Below are positions 33,724 to 44,396 of a DNA stretch of 64,000 bases, piece after piece. The stretch lies in contig JAMYHX010000130.1 in NCBI GenBank assembly GCA_025529335.1, positions 25,584 through 89,583 of the forward strand, in the 5' to 3' direction. Position 1 is the stretch's first letter, and each line of letters begins with the position of its first letter. Under the pieces are notes generated by a model. It was not told the DNA's origin. It made no database searches and saw only the letters and a program-made list of their open reading frames with translations. Origin of the DNA: Rhizopus sp. PT2906 (Eukaryota > Mucoromycota > Mucoromycetes > Mucorales > Rhizopodaceae). Both the position numbers and the translations under genes were made by a program.

Positions 33724-34962
33724 TTATTGCTTTACTTGTATATAAATGCTTGCATAACTAACACTACTATCTTCTACACTTTGACATCTCTCACTTTGAG
33801 CATACTTTAAGCACTTGGCAGACTGATCAGAATAACCTTCTTGCTTGATTTCTTCCAAGGCAGCCAACAAGACGCCGATCGGGTTTCGACCACAGATCGT
33901 ATTATCTGTCACACTCAAATATCTCTCAAATTGATCAAAGCTCAAAGATTCAATGGCCTCAATACCACGATGATCAAGTTCTTCAATGGATTCATGAATA
34001 GGTCTACCGATCTCCTTTTTGGAATTGGATCTAGTCAACTCAACTGCTTCATTGTCGTCTCTGCCCTTGTTGTAATAAGTATAACGGAACCTTCTGCCCC
34101 TATAATCACTGTTATTAAGTGGCCACGCTACATATTTATGTATTTACCAATGACAAAAATCAGAAGAAACGATGAATAAAGTCTCTGGATCCTTCAAATA
34201 AGGCGCAAGTGCTTTGGCATATTCCTTTTTAGAATCAGGTGTAAGGCTTCCAACAATAATAGGAACAATCTTGATATCGGATATCTTGCTTTTTTTTTTA
34301 TATATATAAAATATACATCAGACGATGACGTACTCATAATTCATTTTAAGCTTACCTCTCAAAAGCCTTGTATACAAAAGGTAAATGCATCTCAATACTG
34401 TGCTCCTCGATTTCAGTACTTGGACTAGCTGCAGCAAATAATCCTGTCTTGGACAATTCCTCAATCACTGAAATATCTAGTTTGAGGCTACCCAGTGGCG
34501 TCTCATACTCTTTGCATTTTGACAGTAGACAGTATCGTGTAGCACACACATGAGATGGGCCAAGGATGAAGACTCGCTTTCTGTAAATACAGAGTTAGTC
34601 ATTTAGCTACTCAATAACCCTTTTTTTTTTTACATGTTCTTTGTATCAAAGCATGTATACGCAAACGCAGATGTTGGACCACTATATCGAAAACCTGCGT
34701 GTCTAATAATCATTTAATATGTTGAACACTTGACGTCATAAAGTAGCTTACGGAGCTATGATCGCCTTGACATTTTGGACAGGAAGCTGCTGTCCTCTCA
34801 TGGTTATGGCTTCAGTAGCTTTATTTAAATAATTATTCAGCTCTTGATCAAGTGCTCTTTCTATCATGTGTTTTCTCTGTCATTATTTTATTAAAGATCA
34901 ACCTTATAAATATTACCATCATCTTGGTACCAAGAGCCAGCATGCGAAGCGGGTCTACTCAT
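33724..34962 (-). CDS. MEMO1: MEMO1 family protein
   Basis: A non-haem-dioxygenase-fold protein of 321 aa, conserved from archaea to humans. Human MEMO1 acts in cell motility downstream of ErbB2, and copper or redox roles have been proposed. Six exons: 34962-34917, 34860-34752, 34702-34634, 34580-34356, 34288-34148, 34099-33724. The start MSRPASHAGSWY matches the family signature. Other conserved blocks are IIAPHAGFRYSG, VFILGPSHVCATR, EEHSIEMHLPFV, IVSSDFCHWGRRFRYTYY and NTICGRNPIGVLL, ending YAQSERCQSVEDSSVSYAS. His, Asp and Cys of the putative metal pocket are present. An insertion (RDDNEAVELTRSNSKKE) after RRFRYTYYN is not in the human protein. One His of the usual GPSHH is missing. Confidence 0.95.
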
Positions 34963-35102
34963 CAGGTTATAGTTAATATAGAAAAAAGAAAGAGAGAGAA
35001 AAAGTAAGAATGAATAAAAAAAAAAGATTATGCGAAGTACAGCTACATTGATTGGTGCGGGAATTTAAACGCTTTTTTAAAGCTTGCTCTTGCCTGATTT
35101 TA
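34963..35102. other. Short spacer between tandem minus-strand genes
   Basis: 140 bp that should hold the MEMO1 5' UTR/promoter and the 3' UTR of the protease. A-rich on the plus strand (34981-35028). No gene is seen. Confidence 0.4.
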
Positions 35103-36582
35103 TTAAAAGACAGGATTATAGACCAAGAGATTGTTATTTGGGCTTGAGCTCTTTCCATTATCAAAATTAACAACATCTTTTGTAGCAAAGGATCGAAGAA
35201 CATCATATAATTCTTGGGCTGTTGTAAATTTTCGTTTTGCCATTATGTTGGCGGCCGTACCAGCAACGTGGGGACTGGCCATACTTGTACCATCCATAGC
35301 TTTTGATGAATCATTACCTCCGAGGTAAGCACTGACGATATTCGATCCAGGAGCATAAATGCTAACACACTCACCAATGTCAGAGAACCGAGGGACCTTA
35401 TCATTCATATCGATAGCACCAACAGAGAACACATTGGGATTGGAGGACGGGGTGAAAAAACAGGCGTCGGTGCCGGCATTACCAGCTGACGCAAAGACCG
35501 GAATGTTGTATTTGAGAACGAGTGAGTTTATGGCATCGTCAATCAGTCGAGAACGTGGCCCACTCAAGGAAAGATTGATCAAGCTTTTACCGGGTGTTGC
35601 CGTCTTTATGACATACTCAATACCTTTGAGTAACGTCGTCGTCGTTCCATCACCTAGCTTATTCAAAATCTTGACAGAATGGATATTGGCTGCTTTCGCA
35701 ACACCGTATTCTGTACCAGCTACCTTGGCCGCAACATGCGTTCCTAAATAACATGTTAATATGATACTAACGGTTCTCGTAACCAGTTATTCTTACCATG
35801 ACCGCCCATGTCATTTTCGTCCTCATATTCTATCAAGTTAATAGCATGTGAGGCACGACCATCAAAGTCTAAGTGGTCAATGTATACACCTGTATCGAGC
35901 ACGTAGACGTCAATTCCTTGCCTATTTTTAATGTGATGAGATTTTTTTTAAGTCTATGCTTTTTTGCATTAAATAAATTACCCTCCAACAGCATCATATA
36001 TATACTCGTCAAAGCTTGCTTTTTGACGTTGATTAATTCTCGCCAGTCCCCAATTAGCTGGCTTCGCCGATTTTAAGCTCGTTATGTCTGCACGTTGAAT
36101 ACTTTGCTCTTCTTCGTAATCTGAGCGTCGAGAGACAGTCGTCCGATAGACTTGGTTAGGTTCAACGTACTCAACTGTAGACTGCTGATAAAGATAGTCC
36201 AAAAATGCATGATCGGAGAATACGCCTGCGACGGCAACAAAGTCATTGCCAATATCGATATGATTCAGACTCATATCTTGGGCAATCGCTGTTGTCGATA
36301 TCGTTTCATTATGATTGGCTGATTCTATCACAAACTTTTTCTTGCGAACAGATGTTAAAAAGTCTTGATGATGACTCAAAAGCATATCAGGAGCTACGAT
36401 GTATATACACACACATAGATTCTAACTATTAACAAATAATCTCGTTGTTTTTCTTTCTTCTTACCTGAATTCCTACTAACATATGGTTTAAATTTTACGA
36501 TATGTGTAGGCTCATCAGACTTGGCAAAAACAAGCAGAGCAAAGACTGAGGCCAATGATAGCTTGAGAAGAGAACGGACCAT
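35103..36582 (-). CDS. Subtilisin-like serine protease, proteinase K type
   Basis: A secreted or vacuolar S8 protease of 431 aa. Exons: 36582-36465, 36393-35982, 35921-35797, 35743-35103. A signal peptide is clear (LLKLSLASVFALLVFA). An inhibitor_I9-type propeptide follows (HIVKFKPYV, VAGVFSDHAFLDYL, VEYVEPNQVYR), then the linker ANWGLARINQRQK at the start of the mature domain. The triad is Asp in VYVLDTGVYIDH, His in GGHGTHVA and Ser in DGTSMASPHVAG; the oxyanion Asn is in FASAGNAG. The order and spacing are normal. It is divergent from the SDR gene, 238 bp between starts. All exon phases agree. It could feed on extracellular protein or act in the vacuole; without more context I cannot choose. 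Confidence 0.95.
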
Positions 36583-36820
36583 AGAGTATTTTAATAGTTA
36601 AAAAAGGATATTGGAGCTTTTACTAATTTATGCTATTGTGGCCAAAGACATATTTTATGCGGGCCCGAGGAGATTTTATTTGAACTGGTTGAGTACATAA
36701 GGACAACGACTTATTTAATATGCTTACTACACGAATCTCAGGTAACACCATCTGCAATGACGAAGATAGATGTGAGTTTGAAATCGTTTATCTCTCTTTT
36801 TTATACACGTCATTAAATAA
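36583..36820. promoter_or_regulatory. Shared divergent promoter, protease / SDR
   Basis: 238 bp separate the protease and SDR start codons. An upstream ATG at 36758 is followed within five codons by a GTGAGT donor-like site and does not join the SDR frame. Inference from spacing only. Confidence 0.45.
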
Positions 36821-37879
36821 ATGAGACGACTTGAAGGAAAGACTGTATTTATGTAAGTAAAATATCTCTAAATGTTATCCTGTCTAAACATACCATAGCA
36901 CCGGTGCTTCTGCTGGTATTGGTGAAGCAACTGCACGCCAATTTGCTGATGAGGGTTGTAATTTGGTAATGAACACATGCAAAAAAAAAAACAAAATAAC
37001 AAAGAGAGACTCATATATATATATATATATAAAAGGTATTGACAGCAAGAAGACTCGAGAGGCTTGAAAAAATCAAGGAAGAAATAAAGGCTGCTCATCC
37101 CAACATTTATATTCACACTGTTCAATTGGACGTTCGTGATAAGAAGCAGATTGACCAAGTTGTCGCCGAATTACCGGAACCTGTTAAGGATGTCGACGTG
37201 TTGCTGAACAATGCTGGTATGGTCATTGGCCTTGACCCTTTAGTAGATATTGAAGAAGAAGTGTTTGATCAAATGATACAGACCAACATCAAAGGCTTGG
37301 TCTTTTTGACAAAGGCTATTGTGCCTAGCATGAAGAAGCGTGGAACTGGCCACGTGATCAACCTTGGTTCCATTGCGGGAAAGCAGGCTTATTATGGTGG
37401 CAGCATCTACTGTGGTAAGTTCAAGATGACTACACAAAAAGCAGATGAAAATTCTGATACATCCCTAATAGCTACAAAATTTGCAGTTGATGCTATCACC
37501 AAGGCTTTGGCCATTGAACTTGTAGATACACCAATTCGTGTCAGCCAAATCTGTCCTGGTATGGTCAACACTGAATTCTCTACTGTTCGTTTCCGCGGAG
37601 ACAAGGATAAGGCCGATAGTGTTTACAAAGGACTCCAACCACTTGTTGCTGAAGATATTGGTAATGCAAGTAACTCTCTATAAATACACGACTAACACTT
37701 TTTTTTTAAAAAAAAGCTGAGTTGATTGTTTTCACTGCTAATAGACCTCCTCATGTTAACATTCAAGATATGCTTGGTAAGTTACAAAACAAGAGAATAA
37801 GAGCAGAATATTGAGAATTTCTCTAGTGTTTCCTGTCAATCAAGCCGATTCAAAGACTGTTTATCGCCGTCCGGAATAA
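36821..37879 (+). CDS. Short-chain dehydrogenase, YMR226C-like NADP-dependent
   Basis: A classical SDR of 259 aa. The yeast relative Ydf1/YMR226C oxidises L-allo-threonine and serine with NADP+. Six exons: 36821-36852, 36899-36965, 37036-37414, 37472-37660, 37717-37776, 37827-37879. The cofactor motif TGASAGIG is split by the first intron. The dinucleotide-selecting LTARRLERLEK, then NNAGMVIGLDPL, the catalytic Ser in NLGSIAGK and the YxxxK in IYCATKFAVDA (formed across an intron) follow. The end FPVNQADSKTVYRRPE matches the yeast FPTNQASPHHIFRG. The third intron has no stop, so an unspliced message also reads through with 19 extra codons. Intron 4 ends in the unusual T9A8G. Confidence 0.93.
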
Positions 37880-39281
37880 CTTAAAATAAATTGGCTTTAT
37901 TTTATCCGCTCTCTCCGAGATGCGTCAATCATTTCCTTGATGATAATCTCTTATCAGATCTTTTTTAATGAAGAAAAAAAATCATCCCAATGCGTGGGAC
38001 ATTTGGGGAAATTAATATTGTTGGTGTGGAGGTGTACGATTATAGCATATGAATTTCTTGCCGACATACATGGTTACTTTATGTCTTATGTCAATAGCAC
38101 AGAGTAGTTACATAGCTCTTTGATAATGGTACTGCCTGTAAAACGTAAACCGGCATTATATATATATATATATATATGCGAAGGAGAATAGAGCCACGGC
38201 TGATTAAAAGGAACAATGATTGGGTATAATACTTTACCGTCCTTAAACTCGGCAAATTGGAGTGCTTATACTGAGCATGTTCCAAACCAATAGATTATTA
38301 ATCGACAGGAAACAAGATGACAAGCATTTCTCTCTAGAAAGGCTGACTAATAAACACTCTGTTAAGATTCATGACTAGACCAGCTTATCCGTTCTTTTTG
38401 GCAGTTATGGCATAAGTATACTATAAAAGATCTAACCTTATATTGAGAAATTACTTGTAACATCACTTTTGAATACAGCCACATCATGCATCGCCATAAA
38501 CTAGAATGAATGGTTACTGTTCACAATCATTTAGCACTTTTATATAGATGCAAACTGTGTATATACAAAAGAGAAAAGAAAAAGATGACTGCATGTAGGT
38601 AAACATCCGACACTCTTTTTTAACAAAGTTTACACACGGGGACAATACGCGATATTTATTTCCACTAAAAAGAAGCCAAGAAATTTAATAACAGGGCCCG
38701 TGTTTCTAATATTTCTGTAAACATTTGTTGCATGTGTGCTCAGCCCGTGGAAAAAAAAAATTATCAGATCTTCTTTTTTGGTTCTGATTGGGGGTGAAAG
38801 CGTACTAAAAAAGATCTGATAAGAAATCATGTATGTTTCCCGATGGTAACATATTGATTTCCGACTACTATGGTTACTGCATATTCATGTTTTTATAAAG
38901 TATTAAAAAAATAATGTTTTACAGCATCTTTCCCCGTTCCATTGCCCCATTTCCTTATGACTACAACTCTACACGAAATGATCCGATAGACAAAACATCA
39001 TGCTATTTTTAACAAATTACAAAACAATGAGTAAGGTGATCTTTTTTACAATCCCGCTACATTAAAAATAATCCTTAATTGCATTCTATCATTAAGCAAG
39101 AATATGATTCAGTGATGACTCTTTTTTTCAAAATGACGAATAACTTATGATTAGCCAATGAAAATGATCCAATAGCCTGCAAGGCGAAATCTAAGACCAT
39201 ATTTGCATACATATTACTCATTTTTGCTGGGTTTAAAACGTTCTATTTCAGTATGACTAACATTTACTCTAAATTGCGAAT
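37880..39281. other. Intergenic 1.4 kb with paired inverted repeats
   Basis: No gene is seen. It contains a TA repeat at about 38157-38176 and the inverted-repeat set annotated separately at 37951-38822. It forms the upstream region of ECL1. Confidence 0.45.
37951..38822. repeat. TTATCAGATC inverted and direct repeats
   Basis: TTATCAGATCTTTTTT at 37951-37966 is the exact reverse complement of 38807-38822. A third copy, TTATCAGATCTTCTTTTTT, lies at 38761-38779 and forms a short hairpin with 38807-38822. The outer pair could be the ends of an 870-bp non-autonomous element, but no target duplication is visible. Alternatively they are clustered GATA-factor sites (the motif contains TGATAA on one strand). 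Confidence 0.5.
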
Positions 39282-39290
39282 TATAAAAAG
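39282..39290 (+). promoter_or_regulatory. TATA box of ECL1
   Basis: TATAAAAAG, 74-82 bp upstream of the chosen ATG at 39364. It lies between the first in-frame ATG (39253) and 39364, which argues for the later start. Confidence 0.65.
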
Positions 39291-39363
39291 GAGCCATCCT
39301 TTTCTGTATTTCCCCTTTCTTTATTTATTATTGTACTATCTGTGTTTTTTTTTATTGCTAACA

Positions 39364-39678
39364 ATGGATCTCTCTTGGTGTATCATCTGTGATCGTCACT
39401 GTGTCGACAATAGCCTGTATTGCTCTGAATCATGTCGCTTTCAAGACATTGCCAGCAATTATAAAAACAAGCCTTCAAACGATCTGTTTAACACTTCAAA
39501 TACTTCTCTTGTCACTCCTCCTGCTTCTCCAGAATTGACGCCTTTCTTATATACGATTCATAATCACCGTCGTTGTTCTACTACCAATGGAAGCTTTAAT
39601 CAACAATATCAACACTTTCCTTACAAGTTCACTCCTGGCTCTCCTTCTGAGTCAAGTTTATATGCCGATGATACATAA
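39364..39678 (+). CDS. ECL1: Ecl1 family zinc-binding lifespan regulator
   Basis: A 104-aa small protein, intronless. The N-terminus MDLSWCIICDRHCVDNSLYCSESCRFQD carries a C-x2-C...C-x3-C zinc site of the fungal ECL1/2/3 family. In S. pombe these extend chronological lifespan and respond to sulphur, zinc and nitrogen starvation. The rest is Ser/Thr/Pro-rich, with a TPPASPELTPF phosphosite-like segment and a short GSPSESSLYADD tail. The frame runs upstream to an ATG at 39253 that would add a hydrophobic segment, but a TATA box lies inside that stretch, so I start at 39364. The family normally has the zinc motif at the very N-terminus, which agrees. Confidence 0.82.
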   Translation: MDLSWCIICDRHCVDNSLYCSESCRFQDIASNYKNKPSNDLFNTSNTSLVTPPASPELTPFLYTIHNHRRCSTTNGSFNQQYQHFPYKFTPGSPSESSLYADDT

Positions 39679-40012
39679 CAACACACATTCTTTCTCTTCA
39701 ACCAGATTGCAGTAATATTGATCACAAACTAAAGACACCCTAGATTAGCAAAGCAAGAGTCCAAGCATTCAACGCTTACATTATCGCCTTTTCACTTAGC
39801 GAGAAAAAAAAATGCCTCAAAAAAATAATAATCCTAAAATACGCCTGTATCTGAAAAGGCTTCCATCAATTCAACTTGTGTACTATATGTATTTATTTAT
39901 GCTTTTCCCCCCAAAAAAAAAAGTCATTTTTAGAATAAAAAAGTAGTTTTAATTTAACAGACAAGCTATACTTTTTATTGATATACACTTTTTTTATTCT
40001 TGTTCAAAAAGT
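39679..40012. other. Convergent intergenic, ECL1 / NAC-beta
   Basis: Tail-to-tail spacer of 334 bp with A and T homopolymers (39807-39815, 39907-39922). It should hold both terminators. No gene is seen. Confidence 0.45.
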
Positions 40013-40627
40013 TTAAGCAGAGGCTTCTTCCTTCTTTTCCTCGTTCTCTTCCTTCTTTTCTTCAACGTCAACCTTGTCGAAGCTTTCAACCAAATCGGGG
40101 ATTTCATCATCATCAGCACCAGCGGCTTCACCACCTTGGGCTTGCTTGAAAGATTCGGCGAGTTGCTTAAGGGCAGCCATGGAGTCAGGGCCCAATTGTC
40201 TCAAGATAGAAGGAAGGAGTTCGGCCATTTCCTTTTCAACAGAGCGACCGTGGATGGCGAAGGTGTTGGCGTTAGGAGCAGCTTGGACTAGTTACGAGCA
40301 TAATGATCAATATTCCTTTTTCTTTTGTTTTGTAATCAATAAACTTACCACGAGGGTTGTTGAAGTGGATAACCTTGCCATCGTCCTTGAACATGTTGAC
40401 TTCTTCAACACCAGCAATGGGTTGAACCTTCAAGCTTTGAAGAACAGCAGAGAGCTTACGGTCATCACCGGAAGAGGTCTTACCGCTGGTCTTCTTGACC
40501 TTACGACGGGGAGTACCTATTATGCATTAGTATATATTTGCTTTATACGCGTTTATTTGCTATTTTTTTTACCCTTGCCACCAATACGGACTTGGTTTTG
40601 AAGCTTGGCGAGTTTATCAGCGTTCAT
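40013..40627 (-). CDS. EGD1: Nascent polypeptide-associated complex subunit beta (BTF3/Egd1)
   Basis: NAC-beta binds the ribosome near the tunnel exit and, with NAC-alpha, shields nascent chains and controls SRP access. 165 aa from three exons: 40627-40573, 40516-40349, 40287-40013. The N-terminus has the ribosome-binding signature, here KVRIGGKGTPRRK-like (QNQVRIGGKG joined to TPRRKVKK). The NAC domain runs about residues 36-100 (LKSLKVQPIAGVEEVNMF, VIHFNNPRVQAAPNANTF, IHGRSVEKEMAELLPSIL). The C-terminus is acidic and Lys/Glu-rich. The second intron is tiny (61 bp) and in phase. Both introns are well supported by the family alignment. Confidence 0.97.
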
Positions 40628-41059
40628 GTTGAGCTAAGAGAAATGATGAGTATTGATGTACATGAAAAGAGTGCAAAAGGAAAATGTAGAAAAAAATAGA
40701 AAAGAATTCATTCTAGCATCGTCATGGAGAGAGAGAGAGAGAGAGAGAGAAAGAGCAAAGGTAGGAAAGAAGGGCTGCCAAAATTGTGGCTTATTTCGTT
40801 CTTTTTCTTCATCTCACACACTCTCTCACTCGCTCATGTCATCATTGAATGCTGAATGGGTTTATTTTTTTTTCTACAATATAATGCCGAGCTGCAAATA
40901 TATATGTGTTTGCTCTATTAAACGGTTTGAATACGCTACCTATTTTTAATAAAGAAAAGAGAGAAGGGAGGAAAAGAAAAAAAATTTCAAGTAGATTCAA
41001 GAGCCAGCAGCAGAAAAAAAAATTTACAGAAACTAATCATTTTGATTGGCTTTGAGTTT
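40628..41059. other. Intergenic with a GA microsatellite
   Basis: Upstream region of NAC-beta. It contains a GA repeat at about 40728-40751 and CT/CA-rich DNA at 40800-40835, which on the minus strand could act as a GAGA-type promoter. No gene is seen. Confidence 0.45.
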
Positions 41060-41889
41060 TTATTTATGACTCTTGTTTAACTGACGCTGTTGAAGCCGTT
41101 TGATCATACCATTGATATTATCACGGATTTGCTTTGGTGTAGAAAGGTATTTAGGCTTTATGATCATCATTTTGTTATAAGCTATATCTTCTTTTCCTCG
41201 ACTTTTCAATAATCGTTCTAAAATGTAATCAATCATGGCAATCACATACACTAAAAAGACGTGAGTCATTTCAATCACAACCTTTACATACTTACGTCCA
41301 CAATCTGACCCATTATCTTGTTGTGGAGCACTAGAAGGTATAAATTGTGCAGGTTTATCGAGTTTCAACAGTGGTTGAATACGTTTACAAGTCAATTCTG
41401 CATCGCGTAAATTATTAAATCTTAATGTGTCATAATAGTAGAATGAATTTGTGCCACGAATAAAGACCATCAGTGACCAATGAGTTCCACTATAAGCAGC
41501 CGAAGGTTGTCCATCGTTGATAGGCATAAACACAGCTTCATATTTGTCCATGTTGGATGGTAATACAGCTTCAAGCTGAGTGACATCGCCTTGTGTATAA
41601 AGTCAATGTATGTTTTTATTCTCTTTCTATTTGCTTTACCTTCAATAAATGTAATCAATTGCACCATGCCTGGCCGTAAAAATAAGTAATTAGCTTCCTT
41701 CGGTACAAATGTTCTCTCGAGAAATTCCATATGAAACGAAAGCATGGTATCATTTAGCCATTGTCCGGGTTCCAATGTTTTCAAATCCTTTTATTATTTA
41801 ATATGTATTTGTTATCACATATAAACAGAGCTTACAGACTGTCGAATGACCACATCGTGGTAGCTTAGAATTAATTTATCCTCTTCCAT
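41060..41889 (-). CDS. SENP8/NEDP1-type deneddylating cysteine protease
   Basis: A C48-family protease of 228 aa, which in animals and plants processes NEDD8 and removes it from substrates. Exons: 41889-41836, 41787-41640, 41589-41296, 41250-41060. The start DKLILSYHDVVIRQSDLKTL and GQWLNDTMLSFHMEFLE match the SENP8 N-terminal half. The triad is His in GTHWSLMVF, Asp in FYYYDTL and Cys in DNGSDCGLYV, with a Gln just upstream in APQQDNGSD for the oxyanion hole. The catalytic Cys codon sits just before the last intron. The length is close to human SENP8 (212 aa) and much shorter than SUMO proteases, which also favours NEDD8. A SUMO-protease role cannot be excluded. Confidence 0.88.
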
Positions 41890-43211
41890 TCAAGAAAAGT
41901 AAAAGAAAAAATTCGAATAAATAATAATAAAAAGGATCGACCTGTCAATTTAATACTCTTTTAAACATTGTGGCTTAACCCAACACTTTACAAAGACAAC
42001 GTGTTTTTTTTGTAAAAAAAAAATACTTTATTTATTTATAAAAATGGCCCATTAGAAACCTATCAAGAGATAAATGAGTAAAATGATTCAAATACAAAAT
42101 GTATAGGATGTATTTGTTATGTTCAGAGAAAATAAGTAGGTAGCTTAGTGATTTTCGTCAGCGCAACGCTAAAGTCAAATGCCTGTGTCATCCTTTCATA
42201 ACAAATAACATCACCTTCTTCCTTTTGAAAATAAAAACTTACCATTTTTTTGGGGGATGATTAAAAAAAAAAAAAAAGAAAGAAAGCAGAGATTCCTTGT
42301 GCTATTTAATGTTTTTCGGCTTCAAAAAATTTTTTACTGCTGCGTTCCCATTGAAATTGACAGTCATTCCCATGCTTAGGGTCAAACCTTCACAGTAGAG
42401 TGATTTCAATTACAAAATACGCGTCAGGATAATCAATACAGACAGTAAATAACAATGTTAGTCTTCACTTAATTTAATGAATTTTACATAGGATGTATTC
42501 CAATGTTTGCGTCCATTTTATAAATATAGAAAAAAAAAATTTCAGTCACTCTTTCGACCTCAGCTTGTAAAGTTATTCAAGGCAAATGTCGTTTCAATAG
42601 GAACACATGTACTCTCTGAGAACAACTTTCATAATAGGGTACAAATCGTACTCTATTTGGGCGTATTCATCTTCAGATCATGATGAACAATTTGATGTAG
42701 GTGATGAAGCAGGGTTTTCATGATATCACCTATCCCTGATGTTGTGATCTGATAAAATAAGAATGCCTAGTACGTTCTGATCCAAACACCACTTGTAAAC
42801 TCTATACTGAATAGGGATGGGGGCTGTTTTTGATTAGATCAAATATCTTTTGCACTCCCTATTGCTTGTTGAAACTAAAATGATAGGAAGGGCTTCGTGG
42901 TTATTACGCCATGGAGTGAGATTCCAAATAAGGAAATTGACTTAAACCACTCTGTTCATTATGAAATCATAATTTATTATTCATTGTATGGATTCTACCC
43001 TATATAACTGTAGAGATACGCAAAGTATCTGCTCTAATGTGTTTACAAGGATTGTCATTAGGTATTATGAGAAAGAAAAGGGAAAAGAGAGAGAGAGAGA
43101 GAGAGATTGCAAGGAAAATGAGTCAAACAATAAAGCAAGGGCATTGTGTATAAATTTCAAAACAAATGGATCGCTTTTCATAGTTGCGCATTTCTTTCGT
43201 CTACCGTAAAA
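41890..43211. other. Intergenic 1.3 kb
   Basis: No gene is seen. A T8GTA10-type palindrome lies near 42004-42023, ATAGGATGTATT occurs twice (about 42101-42112 and 42490-42501), and a small hairpin with arms AGGTGAT/ATCACCT lies near 42699-42730. A GA run at about 43087-43106 is just upstream of the next gene. Confidence 0.4.
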
Positions 43212-43526
43212 ATGATGGAAACTAATTCAAGTACACAACCTCCACCACCAGCTTACCAACAATCAGCGCCTGGAAAAACATACTATCAACCACCTCCTGG
43301 CCCTCCTCCCGAGAGCACACAATATGCGCCTCCTACACAACCACCGCCACAGCATGGGCCACCAATTGGACAAAGAGTAGTTCGATTTTATGCGCCTCCA
43401 GAGAATAGACGACTTGGGATAATGAGGCGGTTATGTTCAGCAATCTGCTGCTGCATCATTATTGGGCTAGTGGTCGGACTGGCTTCAGGTTTAACAAGTA
43501 GTCGTTATCATGGCTGTAATTGGTAA
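43212..43526 (+). CDS. Proline-rich single-pass membrane protein, 104 aa
   Basis: I do not recognise this small intronless gene. Residues about 8-60 are Pro/Gln/Tyr-rich (PPPPAYQQSAPGKTYYQPPP and QPPPQHGPPIGQ), a type of disordered segment that binds WW or SH3 domains; PPPAY is a PPxY motif. A short basic stretch (RFYAPPENRRLGIMRRL) leads to one hydrophobic helix with four nearby cysteines (CSAICCCIIIGLVVGLASGL) that may be palmitoylated, then a short tail. The layout suggests an anchor with a cytosolic adaptor arm, for instance for a NEDD4/Rsp5 ubiquitin ligase. Two adjacent ATGs (43212, 43215) occur; I chose the first. The upstream frame to 43146 is leader. Confidence 0.55.
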   Translation: MMETNSSTQPPPPAYQQSAPGKTYYQPPPGPPPESTQYAPPTQPPPQHGPPIGQRVVRFYAPPENRRLGIMRRLCSAICCCIIIGLVVGLASGLTSSRYHGCNW

Positions 43527-44396
43527 AAAGCAAAAATATTAGTATAACCCTGCATGAAATTTTAATCGGTTTATATTGATCATAGTCGACGTAACTCAGA
43601 TTGTGTTTACAGATACGGTAAATAGACAACGTTATCATAACCACAATTGTACTAACCATGATATTTAGGCACTGGCTCTTATTGTTATAACAATTGTCAA
43701 TGCGCACGTTATTAATATACATATATATTTTAATAAATTAGAAGTATGCTGCACTGCAGTGTGCCTTGCATAAATTAAAATAATAATATGATCTTCTCTT
43801 TATTTCCTTCTAGACCCCTTGCAGGACATTAGTTGCGCGGGAAACAAAACCAATCAGGTTGAAAGAAAGATGCATAAGGGAGAAAAAGAGAAAAAAGGGT
43901 GGGAATGCCGCTTTAGCGTCCACACGATCTCTCTTCTTTTGATTGGCTCATCAGAAGGGGGAAAAGGGTCTCTAAGGTGATGTAACTTTTGCGGTGTGAG
44001 TGCATTGGGCAACAGCAAAGAATTTCTTTTTTTGGTTTATCTATTGTTTAACGACCATCGCTTAAAAAGACGTAATGTATGTAAAAAGTGATGATTTACA
44101 TCCAAAAAAAGGGTGTTTCCAACCATGGTTTACATAAAAGAAAGGGGGGAAAGTTGAACAAGAAAAAAAAAAGGGGAACCAAAAAAGTTGATTATAGTTT
44201 ACAGCTATTTTCGTCATCTTGACCTTCTGCTTTGGTTGCTATATCAAATAAACTTAAACTTTAAAATCATCCACGCGCCTATTAAAGATTGTTATTTGCC
44301 CCCCGTTTGAGTAAATATAAACAGTGATCCTTTTTCTCATCTTCTTTCTTTCTTTTTTTTTTAAAAAAAAGTATAAAATTACACTACACACAATTA
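43527..44396. other. Intergenic 0.9 kb
   Basis: No gene is seen. Upstream of the next ATG is a T10A8G tract at 44353-44371 followed by a TATAAAA-like sequence (44372-44378). This could be a 5' UTR intron end or a TATA box. Confidence 0.4.

Noticed and set aside
36758..36775. Alternative first exon of the SDR gene from the ATG at 36758
   Set aside because: It does not join the next exon in frame, while the ATG at 36821 gives the usual short leader before the TGASAGIG motif.
39253..39363. Upstream ATG extending ECL1 with a hydrophobic segment
   Set aside because: A TATA box lies between this ATG and the downstream one, and family members start at the zinc motif.
40728..40751. GA microsatellite as a tandem array or CRISPR-like repeat
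   Set aside because: It is a simple dinucleotide repeat without spacers.
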